From: Hyphomicrobiales bacterium
GTDB taxonomy: Bacteria; Pseudomonadota; Alphaproteobacteria; Rhizobiales; Rhizobiaceae
NCBI GenBank assembly: GCA_017305935.1
Contig: JAFKJU010000005.1
Coordinates: 310,001-374,000, forward strand
Length of the DNA: 64,000 nt
Direction: 5' to 3'
Part shown: positions 47,246 through 60,067 of the stretch, one piece after another
Numbering within the stretch: position 1 is the first letter of the stretch
Layout: every line of letters starts with the position of its first letter
Position numbers and translations under genes: made by a program
Notes under the pieces: model-generated
Seen by the model: the letters and a program-made list of their open reading frames with translations, nothing else
What the model was told of the DNA's origin: nothing
The model's database searches: none

Positions 47246-49852
47246 ATGACGAAAGTGCCGCCACAAGGCGACAAGAATGCGCCCCTGGTCGATCGCGACG
47301 TGCGCTCCGGCACGGCGGCGCGCATCATTCTGCTGGCGATCGTGCTGATCGGCATGTCGGTCGCTTTCGTCGTCTTCAAGCGCCAGCTCGGCAACGAGAT
47401 CGTGCTCGGTCTGCTCGGCGTTCTCGCCATGGTCGGCGTGTTCTTCCTGGTGTCGTCGGTCATCGGCTTCATCGAGGTGATGCCGCAGCGTCAGTCGGAC
47501 GGGCTTGGCAAATCCTTCCTCGACAGCCATCCGGACGGCACGCTGATCACCGACGAGCGCGGCCGAGTCGTCTATGCCAATGCCTCCTATGGCGTGCTGA
47601 CCGGCGCGGCCAAGCCGACAGAGGTGCAGACGCTGGAAACCCTGCTGTCGCGCCATCGCGAATCCAACGAGGCGTTGTATCGTCTCACCAATGGCCTGCG
47701 CGAAGGCCGCAACGGCCATGAGGAATTCCGCCTGATGCGGCCGCTGGGCGCGGCGAGCGCTGGCCCGGCCGCCCACTGGTATCGGTTGAAGGCGAGGCTC
47801 TTGCCGAAGACAGACGGAAAAGGCGCGCTGCATGTCTGGCAGATCACCGACATCACCATTGATCGCGACGATCAGGAGCGCTTCTTCAAGGAATTGCAGA
47901 ACGCCATCGATTATCTCGACCATGCGCCCGCCGGCTTCTTCTCGGCTGGCCGCAAGGGCGAGATCGTCTATCTCAACGCCACACTGGCCGAGTGGCTGGG
48001 CATCGACCTGACCAAATTCGCGCCGGGCTCGATGAGCATCGGCGACCTCGTCGCCGGCGAGGGACTGGCGCTAATCCAGTCGGTGAAGGCCGAGCCGGGA
48101 CTGAACCGCACCGAAACCTTCAATCTCGACCTGCGCCGCTCGAACGGCCAGAGCCTGCCGGTGCAGATGGTGCATCGGGTGACCGCGTTGCGTGACGGCG
48201 CGCCGGGCGAAAGCCTGACCATCGTGCTCACCCGCCAGGGCGCTGATGATGTCGACGGCTCCGCCTCCGCCGCTTCGATGCGTTTCGCCCGCTTCTTCAA
48301 TAACACGCCGATGGCCATTGCCTCGGTCGATGGCGAAGGCCGCATCCTGCGCACCAACGCACCCTTCCTGAAGATGTTTTCCAGTGTCGTCTCGCGTGAC
48401 GATATCGAGCGCGGCGCGCTGCTGGAAACCATCGTTCACGATCAGGATCGCTCGCGGCTGTTGCAGGCACTCTCGGCGGCACGCGACCGCCAGGGCGATA
48501 TCGCTCCCATCGACTCCCGCCACCCCAAGGATGACACGCGCCATTTCCGCTTTTATGTCAACGCCGTCATCGATCAGAACGACGACGATCCGGAAGAGGT
48601 GGCGATCGTCTATGCGGTCGAGGTGACCGAGCAGAAGGCCCTGGAAAACCAGATGGCCCAGACGCAGAAGATGAACGCGGTCGGCACGCTCGCCGGCGGC
48701 ATCGCCCATGATTTCAACAATGTGCTGACGGCGATCCTGCTCTCATCCGACCATCTGCTGCTGCAGGTGCGCCCCTCGGATGCCAGCTTCGCCGACCTGA
48801 TGGAAATCAAGCGCAACGCCAACCGCGCCGCCGTGCTGGTCCGGCAATTGCTCGCCTTCTCGCGCAAGCAGACGATGCGCCCGACCGTGCTCAGTCTCAC
48901 CGATGTCGTCGGCGACTTGCGCATGCTGGTCGACCGGCTGATTTCCGGCACCAATGTCAAGCTGACGGTCGATTACGGCCGCGATCTCTGGCCGGTGAAG
49001 ACTGACCTGTCACAGTTCGAGCAGGTGCTGATCAATCTCTGTGTCAATGCGCGCGATGCCATGCCGAATGGCGGCACGATCACGCTACGCACCCGTAACC
49101 TTCCCGCCGCCGAGGTGGCGAGCCTGAATTATCCCGAACTGCCGAATGACGATCTGGTCATGATCGAGGTCGCCGATACCGGCACCGGCATTCCGCCCGA
49201 GATCATGGACAAGATCTTCGAGCCCTTCTTTACCACCAAGGAGGTCGGCAAGGGCACCGGACTTGGACTGGCCATGGTCTATGGAATCGTCAAGCAGTCC
49301 GGCGGCTACATCCATCCGGAATCGGAAGTCGGCAAGGGCACGGTGTTCCGCATCTTCCTGCCGCGCCATGTGATCGAGGTCGCGCCTGTCATCGCCGCTA
49401 ACGAGAACTTGCCGGTCGCGCCGGCTGCGACCGAAGCGGAAAAGCCCAAAAAATCAGAGCCCGTCGATCTCACCGGGAAATCCGCCGTCGTCCTCCTGGT
49501 CGAGGACGAGGAGGCTGTGCGGCGCGGCGGCAAGCGCATGCTGGAAACGCGTGGCTACACAGTGCATGAGGCCGGCTCCGGCATCGAAGCGCTCGACATT
49601 ATGGACGAACTCGACGGCAAGGTCGATATCGTCGTCTCCGATGTGGTGATGCCGGAGATGGACGGCCCGACGCTGCTCGGCGAGCTGCGCAAGAAATATC
49701 CGGACCTGAAATTCATCTTCGTCTCGGGCTATGCAGAGGATGCCTTCGCCCGAAACCTGCCCGCCGAGGCCAAGTTCGGCTTCCTGCCGAAACCGTTTTC
49801 GCTCAAGCAACTGGCCGAAGCCGTCTGGGAAATGCTCGACGGCGGCAAATGA
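47246..49852 (+). CDS. cckA: Hybrid sensor histidine kinase CckA
   Basis: CckA is the cell-cycle kinase that phosphorylates ChpT and thereby controls CtrA and CpdR. The 868-residue product has two N-terminal membrane helices (about 25-43 and 53-75). Three PAS-like regions follow (about 90-205, 218-330 and 345-460). The HisKA box is [16 protein letters not shown] with His488, the HATPase region has [10 protein letters not shown] and GTGLGLAMV, and the C-terminal receiver contains [15 protein letters not shown] with the phospho-accepting aspartate. GAGG precedes the ATG at 47246; the longer frame from 47189 is not conserved. A strong terminator follows. Confidence 0.97.
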   Translation: MTKVPPQGDKNAPLVDRDVRSGTAARIILLAIVLIGMSVAFVVFKRQLGNEIVLGLLGVLAMVGVFFLVSSVIGFIEVMPQRQSDGLGKSFLDSHPDGTLITDERGRVVYANASYGVLTGAAKPTEVQTLETLLSRHRESNEALYRLTNGLREGRNGHEEFRLMRPLGAASAGPAAHWYRLKARLLPKTDGKGALHVWQITDITIDRDDQERFFKELQNAIDYLDHAPAGFFSAGRKGEIVYLNATLAEWLGIDLTKFAPGSMSIGDLVAGEGLALIQSVKAEPGLNRTETFNLDLRRSNGQSLPVQMVHRVTALRDGAPGESLTIVLTRQGADDVDGSASAASMRFARFFNNTPMAIASVDGEGRILRTNAPFLKMFSSVVSRDDIERGALLETIVHDQDRSRLLQALSAARDRQGDIAPIDSRHPKDDTRHFRFYVNAVIDQNDDDPEEVAIVYAVEVTEQKALENQMAQTQKMNAVGTLAGGIAHDFNNVLTAILLSSDHLLLQVRPSDASFADLMEIKRNANRAAVLVRQLLAFSRKQTMRPTVLSLTDVVGDLRMLVDRLISGTNVKLTVDYGRDLWPVKTDLSQFEQVLINLCVNARDAMPNGGTITLRTRNLPAAEVASLNYPELPNDDLVMIEVADTGTGIPPEIMDKIFEPFFTTKEVGKGTGLGLAMVYGIVKQSGGYIHPESEVGKGTVFRIFLPRHVIEVAPVIAANENLPVAPAATEAEKPKKSEPVDLTGKSAVVLLVEDEEAVRRGGKRMLETRGYTVHEAGSGIEALDIMDELDGKVDIVVSDVVMPEMDGPTLLGELRKKYPDLKFIFVSGYAEDAFARNLPAEAKFGFLPKPFSLKQLAEAVWEMLDGGK

Positions 49853-49877
49853 TGCCGGAGCGGTTGTCTTTATAAGA

Positions 49878-49906
49878 GGGGCGGATCCCACGATCCGCCC
49901 CTTTTT
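49878..49906 (+). terminator. Terminator of cckA
   Basis: A ten-base perfect stem (49878-49887 with 49892-49901) with loop CCAC is followed by five T residues. The convergent psuG stop begins immediately after it. Confidence 0.92.
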
Positions 49907-49907
49907 G

Positions 49908-50828
49908 TTATTTCAGCGCGACCGCGATGCGAGCGGCGAGGCGGGCATTGTTTTCCACCAGCGCGATATTGGTCTTGAGGCTGCGGCCGTTTGTCAGGTC
50001 GAAGATTTTCGACAGCAGGTAGGGTGTCACCGCCTTGCCGCTAATGCCGTCTTCTTCCGCCGCATCAATGGCTTGGCTGATAAAGCCTTCCATCTCGTCC
50101 CGGCCGATTTCATCCTGCTCCGGCACCGGATTGGCGATCAGCATGCCGCCACCGATGCCCATCTGTTCGCGCACGGACTGGAAGCGGGCGATGCCTTCGG
50201 CGCTATTCAGGGTCAGCGGGCTGGCAAAGCCCGAGACCCGCGACCAGAAGGCCGGGAAATCGCGCGAATCGAAGGTAACGACCGGTACGCCGCGCGTTTC
50301 CAGCACTTCCAATGTCTTCGGAATATCAAGGATCGCCTTGGCCCCGGCGCAGACGACGATGACAGCCGTGCGCGCCAATTCTTCGAGGTCGGCCGAGATA
50401 TCGAAGCTTTCCTCGGCGCCGCGATGTACGCCGCCGATGCCGCCGGTCGCGAAGACGCGCACGCCGCCGAGCGCGGCCGCAATCATCGTCGCCGCGACGG
50501 TGGTCGCTCCGGTACGCCCTTCGGCGATCGAGAAGGGTAGGTCGGCGCGCGACACCTTCATCGCGTCCCTGGTCTGCGCCAGCGCCTCGAGCTGCGGCTC
50601 TTCGAGGCCGATATGTAGCACGCCGTTGAGAACGGCAATGGTGGCCGGCACCGCGCCCTCGGCGCGGATGATCGCCTCGACGCTGCGCGCCATGTCGATA
50701 TTGCCGGGATAGGGCATGCCATGGGTGATGATCGTCGATTCGAGCGCCACCAGCGGCAGGCCCCTGGCCCTGGCGTCGGCGACTTCACGCGAATAGACGA
50801 TCGGAAGAGTGGACTTGGTCTCTGTCAT
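49908..50828 (-). CDS. psuG: Pseudouridine-5'-phosphate glycosidase
   Basis: PsuG splits pseudouridine 5'-phosphate to uracil and ribose 5-phosphate. The 306-residue product shows the family sequence LVALESTIITHGMPYP near residue 27, GATTVAATMIAAALGGVRVFATGGIGGVHRGAE in the middle, and DSRDFPAFWSRVSG and GGGMLIANPVPEQDEI later. It is the second gene of a psuK-psuG pair on the minus strand, 45 bases after psuK, which completes RNA-derived pseudouridine breakdown. Confidence 0.96.
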   Translation of the reverse strand: MTETKSTLPIVYSREVADARARGLPLVALESTIITHGMPYPGNIDMARSVEAIIRAEGAVPATIAVLNGVLHIGLEEPQLEALAQTRDAMKVSRADLPFSIAEGRTGATTVAATMIAAALGGVRVFATGGIGGVHRGAEESFDISADLEELARTAVIVVCAGAKAILDIPKTLEVLETRGVPVVTFDSRDFPAFWSRVSGFASPLTLNSAEGIARFQSVREQMGIGGGMLIANPVPEQDEIGRDEMEGFISQAIDAAEEDGISGKAVTPYLLSKIFDLTNGRSLKTNIALVENNARLAARIAVALK

Positions 50829-50873
50829 GGTTCGTATCCGTTGGCTGGCGCGAACGGGCGCCAGATGTTTCCC

Positions 50874-51812
50874 TTAGAGCGCTTGCGCCTCGGGAACGCG
50901 CATCAGCGCCGTCCGCATGCTGTCCTGGGAGAGGAGTTCACTCGTCGCATAGGGCGATTGCAGAGTGATGGCTGCGCAGGCGATCCCCAGGCGAGCCGCC
51001 TGCGCGATGTCCAAGCCGCCCATCAAGCCGAAAATCGTGCCGGCTGCAAGCGAATCTCCCGCCCCTGTGACATCATCGACAGCGGAAACAAACGGCGGCG
51101 CCAGCAGCGCCGCGTTTTCGCCGTCGAAGGCCACCAGGGATTTGCCGCCGCGCGTCACCACGCCGCCACGCAGTCCGGCCGCGCGCAGCAGCCCCGGCCA
51201 TTCCGCCATGTCGGCGACATCTCGTCCCGCCAGCGCCCGCGCCTCGGCTTCGTTCATGAACAGGAAATCGAGCAGCCCGATCGCCTGTCGGTAACGGACC
51301 ACCTTCGCCGGCGAAATCGCGATTCCCGCCACTCGCTTGCCAAGTCCTTTCGCCTGCCGCGTCAGCGCCAGGATCGTCTCTTCCGGCAAGTTGGCGTCGC
51401 AGAGCAGAAGCTCGCCATCGGCAATCGCATCGCGGATCGCACGCATGGCCGCGCGGCGCGGCGTGAACAGCTTGTAAAGCTCCATATCCGCGAGCGCGAT
51501 GACCAGATTGCCGTCATTTTCGAGGATGGCGGTATAGCTCGGCGTGCGTCGGTCGAGAAAGATGAAGGGACGGTCGATAACGCCGGCCTGTTCGGCCGCC
51601 GCCGTCACCATGTCGCCTTCGGCATCGCCACCGCGCGGCGAAATCATGGTCACGGCGAGGCCTAGCCGGGCGAGATTGCGCGCCGCATTGAACCCGCCGC
51701 CGCCGGCCTCGCTGAACCAGCTTCCGGGGTTGGAAGCGCCGGGCGCGGTGAGGCCCGAGATTCGCCCCCGCCGATCCACATGCGCGCCGCCGCAAACCAC
51801 CACTTTCGTCAT
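50874..51812 (-). CDS. psuK: PfkB family carbohydrate kinase, probable pseudouridine kinase
   Basis: The 312-residue product is a ribokinase-fold enzyme: VVVCGGAHVDRRG at the start, SEAGGGGFNAARNLARLG for substrate binding, and AVDDVTGAGDSLAAGTIFGLM with the catalytic aspartate and anion hole near residue 250. The function as pseudouridine kinase rests on its position directly upstream of psuG; sequence alone says only PfkB kinase. It is divergent from recA with about 220 bases between. Confidence 0.9.
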   Translation of the reverse strand: MTKVVVCGGAHVDRRGRISGLTAPGASNPGSWFSEAGGGGFNAARNLARLGLAVTMISPRGGDAEGDMVTAAAEQAGVIDRPFIFLDRRTPSYTAILENDGNLVIALADMELYKLFTPRRAAMRAIRDAIADGELLLCDANLPEETILALTRQAKGLGKRVAGIAISPAKVVRYRQAIGLLDFLFMNEAEARALAGRDVADMAEWPGLLRAAGLRGGVVTRGGKSLVAFDGENAALLAPPFVSAVDDVTGAGDSLAAGTIFGLMGGLDIAQAARLGIACAAITLQSPYATSELLSQDSMRTALMRVPEAQAL

Positions 51813-51948
51813 CGCCCGCCCCCCGAAAAAAGCCCGATTCGATCATTCATTTCTGCGGACGAGGATCGCAATCCTCTGATAATACACATGAAAACAGAAA
51901 GGGAACGCATGCGTGATTTCTTTTTTGAATCAGGTGCTTGATCGGCTC

Positions 51949-51977
51949 TTGAAGAATAAGAACAAAAAGAGTACATA
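51949..51977 (+). promoter_or_regulatory. recA promoter with overlapping LexA operator
   Basis: TTG-N11-CAA at 51949-51965 matches the operator I recall for Rhizobium etli recA. GAAC-N7-GTAC at 51960-51974 is one base from the general alphaproteobacterial box. TTGAAG (51949-51954) and TACATA (51972-51977), 17 bases apart, form a promoter that the operator would cover. Confidence 0.75.
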
Positions 51978-52033
51978 TGGCGTAACAGCAGTTTCGTTGC
52001 CAGTGCGGCTTCAATAACCTAAAGGTGGACCCG

Positions 52034-53122
52034 ATGTCACAGAATAGTTTGCGGCTCGTAGAGGACAAAGCGGTGGATAAAAGCAAGGCACTGGACGCAG
52101 CTCTTTCGCAGATCGAGCGCTCCTTCGGCAAGGGCTCGATCATGAAGCTCGGCTCCAACGAGCATGTCGTGGAGATCGAGACGATCTCCACCGGTTCTCT
52201 CAGCCTGGATATCGCGCTCGGCGTCGGCGGTCTGCCGAAGGGACGTATCGTCGAAATTTATGGCCCGGAAAGCTCGGGCAAGACGACGCTGGCGCTGCAG
52301 ACCATTGCCGAGGCGCAGAAGAAGGGCGGCATCTGCGCCTTTGTCGATGCCGAACATGCGCTCGACCCGGTCTATGCCCGCAAGCTCGGCGTTGACTTGC
52401 AGAATCTCCTGATCTCCCAGCCGGATACCGGTGAACAGGCGCTCGAAATCACCGACACGCTGGTGCGCTCCGGCGCTATCGACGTGCTGGTCGTCGACTC
52501 GGTCGCGGCGCTCACGCCGCGGGCTGAAATCGAAGGCGAGATGGGCGATAGCCTGCCGGGCCTGCAGGCCCGCCTGATGAGCCAGGCGTTGCGCAAGCTG
52601 ACGGCATCGATCTCCAAGTCGAACACCATGGTGATCTTCATCAACCAGATTCGCATGAAGATCGGGGTGATGTTCGGTTCGCCTGAGACGACGACGGGCG
52701 GTAACGCGCTGAAGTTCTATGCTTCGGTCCGTCTCGATATCCGCCGTATCGGCTCGGTCAAGGAGCGTGACGAGGTGGTCGGCAACCAGACCCGCGTCAA
52801 GGTCGTCAAGAACAAGATGGCGCCTCCCTTCAAGCAGGTCGAATTCGACATCATGTATGGCGAAGGCGTCTCGAAGACCGGCGAACTGGTCGATCTCGGC
52901 GTCAAGGCCGGTATCGTCGAGAAGTCCGGTGCCTGGTTCTCCTATAACAGCCAGCGCCTGGGGCAGGGGCGTGAAAACGCCAAGTCCTTCCTGCGCGACA
53001 ATCCTGATCTCGCCCGTGAGATCGAAATGGCTCTGCGCCAGAATGCCGGCCTGATCGCCGACCGCTTCTTGCAGAACGGCGGCCCGGAAGCCGAGGATGG
53101 GGATTCGGCGGCGGAAGCTTAA
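52034..53122 (+). CDS. recA: Recombinase A
   Basis: RecA pairs and exchanges DNA strands and triggers LexA self-cleavage in the SOS response. The 362-residue product has Walker [14 protein letters not shown], the [24 protein letters not shown] stretch around the L2 loop, and the acidic C-terminus. The ATG at 52034 is preceded by AAAGGTGG and begins [20 protein letters not shown]; a GTG three codons earlier sits in that site and is less likely. A LexA-type operator lies at the promoter, and a terminator follows. Confidence 0.98.
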   Translation: MSQNSLRLVEDKAVDKSKALDAALSQIERSFGKGSIMKLGSNEHVVEIETISTGSLSLDIALGVGGLPKGRIVEIYGPESSGKTTLALQTIAEAQKKGGICAFVDAEHALDPVYARKLGVDLQNLLISQPDTGEQALEITDTLVRSGAIDVLVVDSVAALTPRAEIEGEMGDSLPGLQARLMSQALRKLTASISKSNTMVIFINQIRMKIGVMFGSPETTTGGNALKFYASVRLDIRRIGSVKERDEVVGNQTRVKVVKNKMAPPFKQVEFDIMYGEGVSKTGELVDLGVKAGIVEKSGAWFSYNSQRLGQGRENAKSFLRDNPDLAREIEMALRQNAGLIADRFLQNGGPEAEDGDSAAEA

Positions 53123-53150
53123 TCCCGCCCATCTTTTCCGTTTCCTTGCG

Positions 53151-53184
53151 CCGGCCGTATTTCGAAAGATGTACGGCCGGTTTT
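53151..53184 (+). terminator. Terminator of recA
   Basis: CCGGCCGTA at 53151-53159 pairs with TACGGCCGG at 53172-53180 through a 12-base loop, followed by TTTT. Confidence 0.82.
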
Positions 53185-53280
53185 GCTGTGCGGTGCTGGA
53201 CAGGGTGCGGCACGAGCGATAAAAGCCGGTAACTTTGATTAAGAAGAATGCCGGGGTCCGGCGTGAATGAAGGGCGTATC

Positions 53281-55941
<2,661 letters not shown>

Positions 55942-56008
55942 TGGTGACGGGCGTGGTCGCTTTGCCAATCCAGACGAGCGGCCCGTACAATACTCTGTAT
56001 TCCTTTGA

Positions 56009-56036
56009 AGCCTCGCGCCTCGGCGCGGGGCTTTTT
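56009..56036 (+). terminator. Terminator of alaS
   Basis: A ten-base stem with one wobble joins 56009-56018 with 56023-56032, followed by a T run. It lies 68 bases after the alaS stop. Confidence 0.85.
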
Positions 56037-56158
56037 GCATTCGGCCGGCAAAGGCGCGAAGCAAGACTTGCATTCCGCAGTCAAACGTCGCACATCAGCC
56101 GTGATTTTCAGGGCCAGGGACTTGCCGGTGGGCCTGCTGCGACACGCGAGGAGAGATC

Positions 56159-57007
56159 ATGAACGCTGCCACCAATGCATCGGTCGAAGTCGGAAGCGGC
56201 GGAACCAGAGTGATCTTCAACAATACGGCGCGTCTGTCGCTGATCGCCGGCCCCTGCCAGATGGAAAGCCGCGACCACGCCTTCATGATGGCCGGCAGGC
56301 TCAAGGAAATCTGTGGCGCGCTCGGCCTCGGCCTCGTCTACAAATCCTCCTTCGACAAGGCAAACCGCACCTCGCTCGGCGCCGGACGCGGCATCGGGCT
56401 GGAGAAAGCGCTGGAAATCTTCGCCGATATCAAGGCGGAATTCGGCTTGCCGGTCTTGACCGACGTCCATACGGAGGAGCAATGCGGCCTTGTCGCGGCC
56501 GTGGTGGATGTGCTGCAGATTCCGGCCTTCCTGTCGCGCCAGACCGACCTGCTGGTCGCGGCTGCGAAAACAGGTCGTGCGGTGAACGTCAAGAAGGGTC
56601 AGTTCCTCGCGCCCTGGGACATGAAGAACGTTCTGAACAAACTGAATGCCAGCGGCAATCGCAATGTCATGCTGTGCGAGCGCGGCGCCTCCTTCGGTTA
56701 CAACACGCTGGTTTCCGACATGCGCGCCCTGCCGATCATGGCGGCCATGGGCGCGCCGGTGATTTTCGACGCCACCCATTCGGTGCAGCAGCCGGGTGGG
56801 CAGGGCGGTTCGTCGGGCGGGCAGCGCGAATTCGTGGAAACGCTGGCGCGGGCGGCGGTGGCCGTTGGCGTTGCCGGCGTCTTCATCGAGACGCATGAGG
56901 ATCCCGACCATGCGCCTTCGGATGGGCCGAACATGATCAAGCTCGCCGACTTGCCGCGCCTGCTGGAGAAGCTCGCCGCCTTCGATACAGTCGCGAAAGC
57001 GCTCTGA
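56159..57007 (+). CDS. kdsA: 3-deoxy-8-phosphooctulonate synthase
   Basis: KdsA condenses phosphoenolpyruvate with arabinose 5-phosphate to make KDO 8-phosphate for lipopolysaccharide core. The 282-residue product has [15 protein letters not shown] near residue 27, [31 protein letters not shown] and [15 protein letters not shown]. The cysteine in GPCQMES is the metal ligand that marks the metal-dependent class; the E. coli enzyme has Asn there. A strong GAGGAGAG site precedes the ATG. Its substrate PEP is the product of the next gene, eno. Confidence 0.97.
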   Translation: MNAATNASVEVGSGGTRVIFNNTARLSLIAGPCQMESRDHAFMMAGRLKEICGALGLGLVYKSSFDKANRTSLGAGRGIGLEKALEIFADIKAEFGLPVLTDVHTEEQCGLVAAVVDVLQIPAFLSRQTDLLVAAAKTGRAVNVKKGQFLAPWDMKNVLNKLNASGNRNVMLCERGASFGYNTLVSDMRALPIMAAMGAPVIFDATHSVQQPGGQGGSSGGQREFVETLARAAVAVGVAGVFIETHEDPDHAPSDGPNMIKLADLPRLLEKLAAFDTVAKAL

Positions 57008-57039
57008 GCCGGCGCGCGAAAAGCTGTCATTGAATTTTC

Positions 57040-57060
57040 TCTGTCTTGGGATAAGACAGA
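57040..57060. promoter_or_regulatory. Perfect dyad upstream of eno
   Basis: TCTGTCTT (57040-57047) mirrors AAGACAGA (57053-57060) around GGGAT. It sits 35 bases before the eno start. It may be an operator or a 5'-UTR hairpin; no known factor is assigned. Confidence 0.5.
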
Positions 57061-57074
57061 TTCAAACGATTTAA

Positions 57075-58370
<1,296 letters not shown>

Positions 58371-58396
58371 TTGGACCGACCCGTATCGAAAACAGG

Positions 58397-58424
58397 AACC
58401 CGCGGCTTCACGGCCGCGGGTTTT
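58397..58424 (+). terminator. Terminator of eno
   Basis: AACCCGCGGC at 58397-58406 pairs perfectly with GCCGCGGGTT at 58413-58422, followed by more T residues. Confidence 0.9.
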
Positions 58425-58530
58425 CTTTTGGCCAATTTCTTCAGCCCTGGCCGACGTGGTCAACGAAGAGTTAAACAATCGCGATTAGGTTTAACCGCAT
58501 CGTCTACAGCGTATCGAGTACCGGGTTTTC

Positions 58531-58848
58531 ATGTGGACCAAACATCATAAGAAGCGCAAGTTCGGCCGCCTCGTTCTTCCTGCGATCACTGTCGCATTCG
58601 TCTCCTATTTCAGCTATCATTCCGTGCATGGCGATTTCGGCCTGATCGCGACGGAGGCGTTCGAGCGTCAGCGTCTGGCCCGTGCCAGTGAGCTGGAAAA
58701 GCTGACGGCGACGCGTGAAACGCTGGAGCGTCAGGTCTCTCTGATGAGCGATGGCTCGCTGGAGAAGGACATTCTCGACGAAAAAGCCCGGTATGCGCTG
58801 AATGTGTCCCGGAAGGACGAGATCGTTATTTTCAATACCTATCGATGA
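58531..58848 (+). CDS. ftsB: FtsB/DivIC family septum formation initiator
   Basis: FtsB is a small bitopic divisome protein that joins FtsL and FtsQ. The 105-residue product has a basic cytoplasmic start (MWTKHHKKRKFGRL), one membrane helix (about 14-33, LVLPAITVAFVSYFSYHSVH), and a periplasmic coiled coil (about 45-75) ending in LEKDILDEKARYALNVSRKDEIVIF, the family signature. The eno-ftsB-pdhA order is typical of rhizobia. A small inverted repeat follows its stop. Confidence 0.93.
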   Translation: MWTKHHKKRKFGRLVLPAITVAFVSYFSYHSVHGDFGLIATEAFERQRLARASELEKLTATRETLERQVSLMSDGSLEKDILDEKARYALNVSRKDEIVIFNTYR

Positions 58849-58868
58849 TTAACCGTTTTCAGGTTAAT
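58848..58868. other. Inverted repeat between ftsB and pdhA
   Basis: ATTAACC (58848-58854) mirrors GGTTAAT (58862-58868) around GTTTTCA, starting on the last base of the ftsB stop. It could be an operator or a weak terminator. It is not a CtrA site, whose spacing between TTAA words is seven. Confidence 0.45.
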
Positions 58869-58927
58869 TCGAAAAAGACTATAAATTTCATGGCCTTATA
58901 TTGTATGAGAGCCATGCATTTATGGCA

Positions 58928-58956
58928 TTGCTGACGGCTGCATTATTGCCTATGGT
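58928..58956 (+). promoter_or_regulatory. Candidate promoter of the pdh operon
   Basis: TTGCTG at 58928-58933 and TATGGT at 58951-58956 are 17 bases apart in a notably AT-rich region. The pdhA ribosome site GGGAGGAG lies about 30 bases downstream of the -10 box. Confidence 0.5.
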
Positions 58957-58999
58957 ACTCCTCACCAGAACATAGCCTATACTTATCCGGGAGGAGTGA

Positions 59000-60046
59000 A
59001 TGGCATCGCGTAACGCCGCGTCCGTCGGCCGCAAATCGTCTGCGGCAAAAGCCGCCACCAAGGATTTCCTCAACGGAACGATCGCGGAGTTCGACCGCGA
59101 CAAGGAACTCAATGCTTATCGCGAGATGCTGCTGATCCGGCGTTTCGAGGAAAAGGCCGGCCAGCTCTATGGCATGGGCTTCATCGGTGGCTTCTGTCAC
59201 CTTTACATCGGCCAGGAAGCCGTCGTCGTCGGCATGCAGATGGCGCTCAAGGAAGGCGACCAGGTCATCACCGGCTATCGCGACCATGGCCATATGCTCG
59301 CCTGCGGCATGAGCGCACGCGGCGTGATGGCGGAGCTGACCGGCCGCCGCGGCGGCCTTTCCAAGGGCAAGGGCGGCTCCATGCACATGTTCTCGAAAGA
59401 GAAGAATTTCTATGGCGGCCATGGCATCGTCGGCGCGCAGGTATCGCTCGGCACCGGTCTCGCCTTCGCCAACAAGTATCGCGGCAACGACAACGTCTCG
59501 CTCGCCTATTTCGGCGATGGCGCTGCCAATCAGGGCCAGGTCTATGAGAGCTTCAACATGGCCGCTCTCTGGAAACTGCCGGTGATCTACATCATCGAGA
59601 ACAACCGTTACGCCATGGGCACCGCCGTGGCGCGCGCGTCCGCCGGCGTCGATTTCTCTCAGCGCGGTTCGGCGATCGGCATTCCGGGTTTCCAGGTGGA
59701 CGGTATGGATGTGCGCGCCGTCAAGGCGGCGGCGGATGAGGCGGTCGCCTTCTGCCGCGACGGCAAGGGCCCGATCATCCTCGAAATGCAGACATACCGC
59801 TATCGCGGCCATTCCATGTCCGACCCGGCGAAGTATCGCAGCAAGGACGAAGTTCAGAAGATGCGGTCGGAGCACGACCCGATCGAGCAGGTGCGCGCCC
59901 GTTTGCTGGAGAAGGGCTGGGCGAGCGAGGACGATCTGAAGGCTATCGACAAGGACGTCCGCGACATCGTCGCCGATAGCGCCGATTTCGCGCAGAACGA
60001 TCCGGAGCCGGATGCTTCCGAGCTCTACACCGATATCCTGCTTTGA
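59000..60046 (+). CDS. pdhA: Pyruvate dehydrogenase E1 component, alpha subunit
   Basis: PdhA with PdhB forms the thiamine diphosphate-dependent E1 that decarboxylates pyruvate and acetylates the lipoyl arm of E2. The 348-residue product has the E1-alpha pattern: MLLIRRFEEKAGQLYGMG, HLYIGQEAVVVG, the ThDP motif FGDGAANQGQVYESFN, and ENNRYAMGT. The phospho-loop-like YRYRGHSMSDPAKYR is present. GGGAGGAGTGA precedes the ATG. It heads the pdhA-pdhB-pdhC set, with gaps of 21 and 15 bases. Confidence 0.98.
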   Translation: MASRNAASVGRKSSAAKAATKDFLNGTIAEFDRDKELNAYREMLLIRRFEEKAGQLYGMGFIGGFCHLYIGQEAVVVGMQMALKEGDQVITGYRDHGHMLACGMSARGVMAELTGRRGGLSKGKGGSMHMFSKEKNFYGGHGIVGAQVSLGTGLAFANKYRGNDNVSLAYFGDGAANQGQVYESFNMAALWKLPVIYIIENNRYAMGTAVARASAGVDFSQRGSAIGIPGFQVDGMDVRAVKAAADEAVAFCRDGKGPIILEMQTYRYRGHSMSDPAKYRSKDEVQKMRSEHDPIEQVRARLLEKGWASEDDLKAIDKDVRDIVADSADFAQNDPEPDASELYTDILL

Positions 60047-60067
60047 TCGACGGGGAGGACGATTGAA

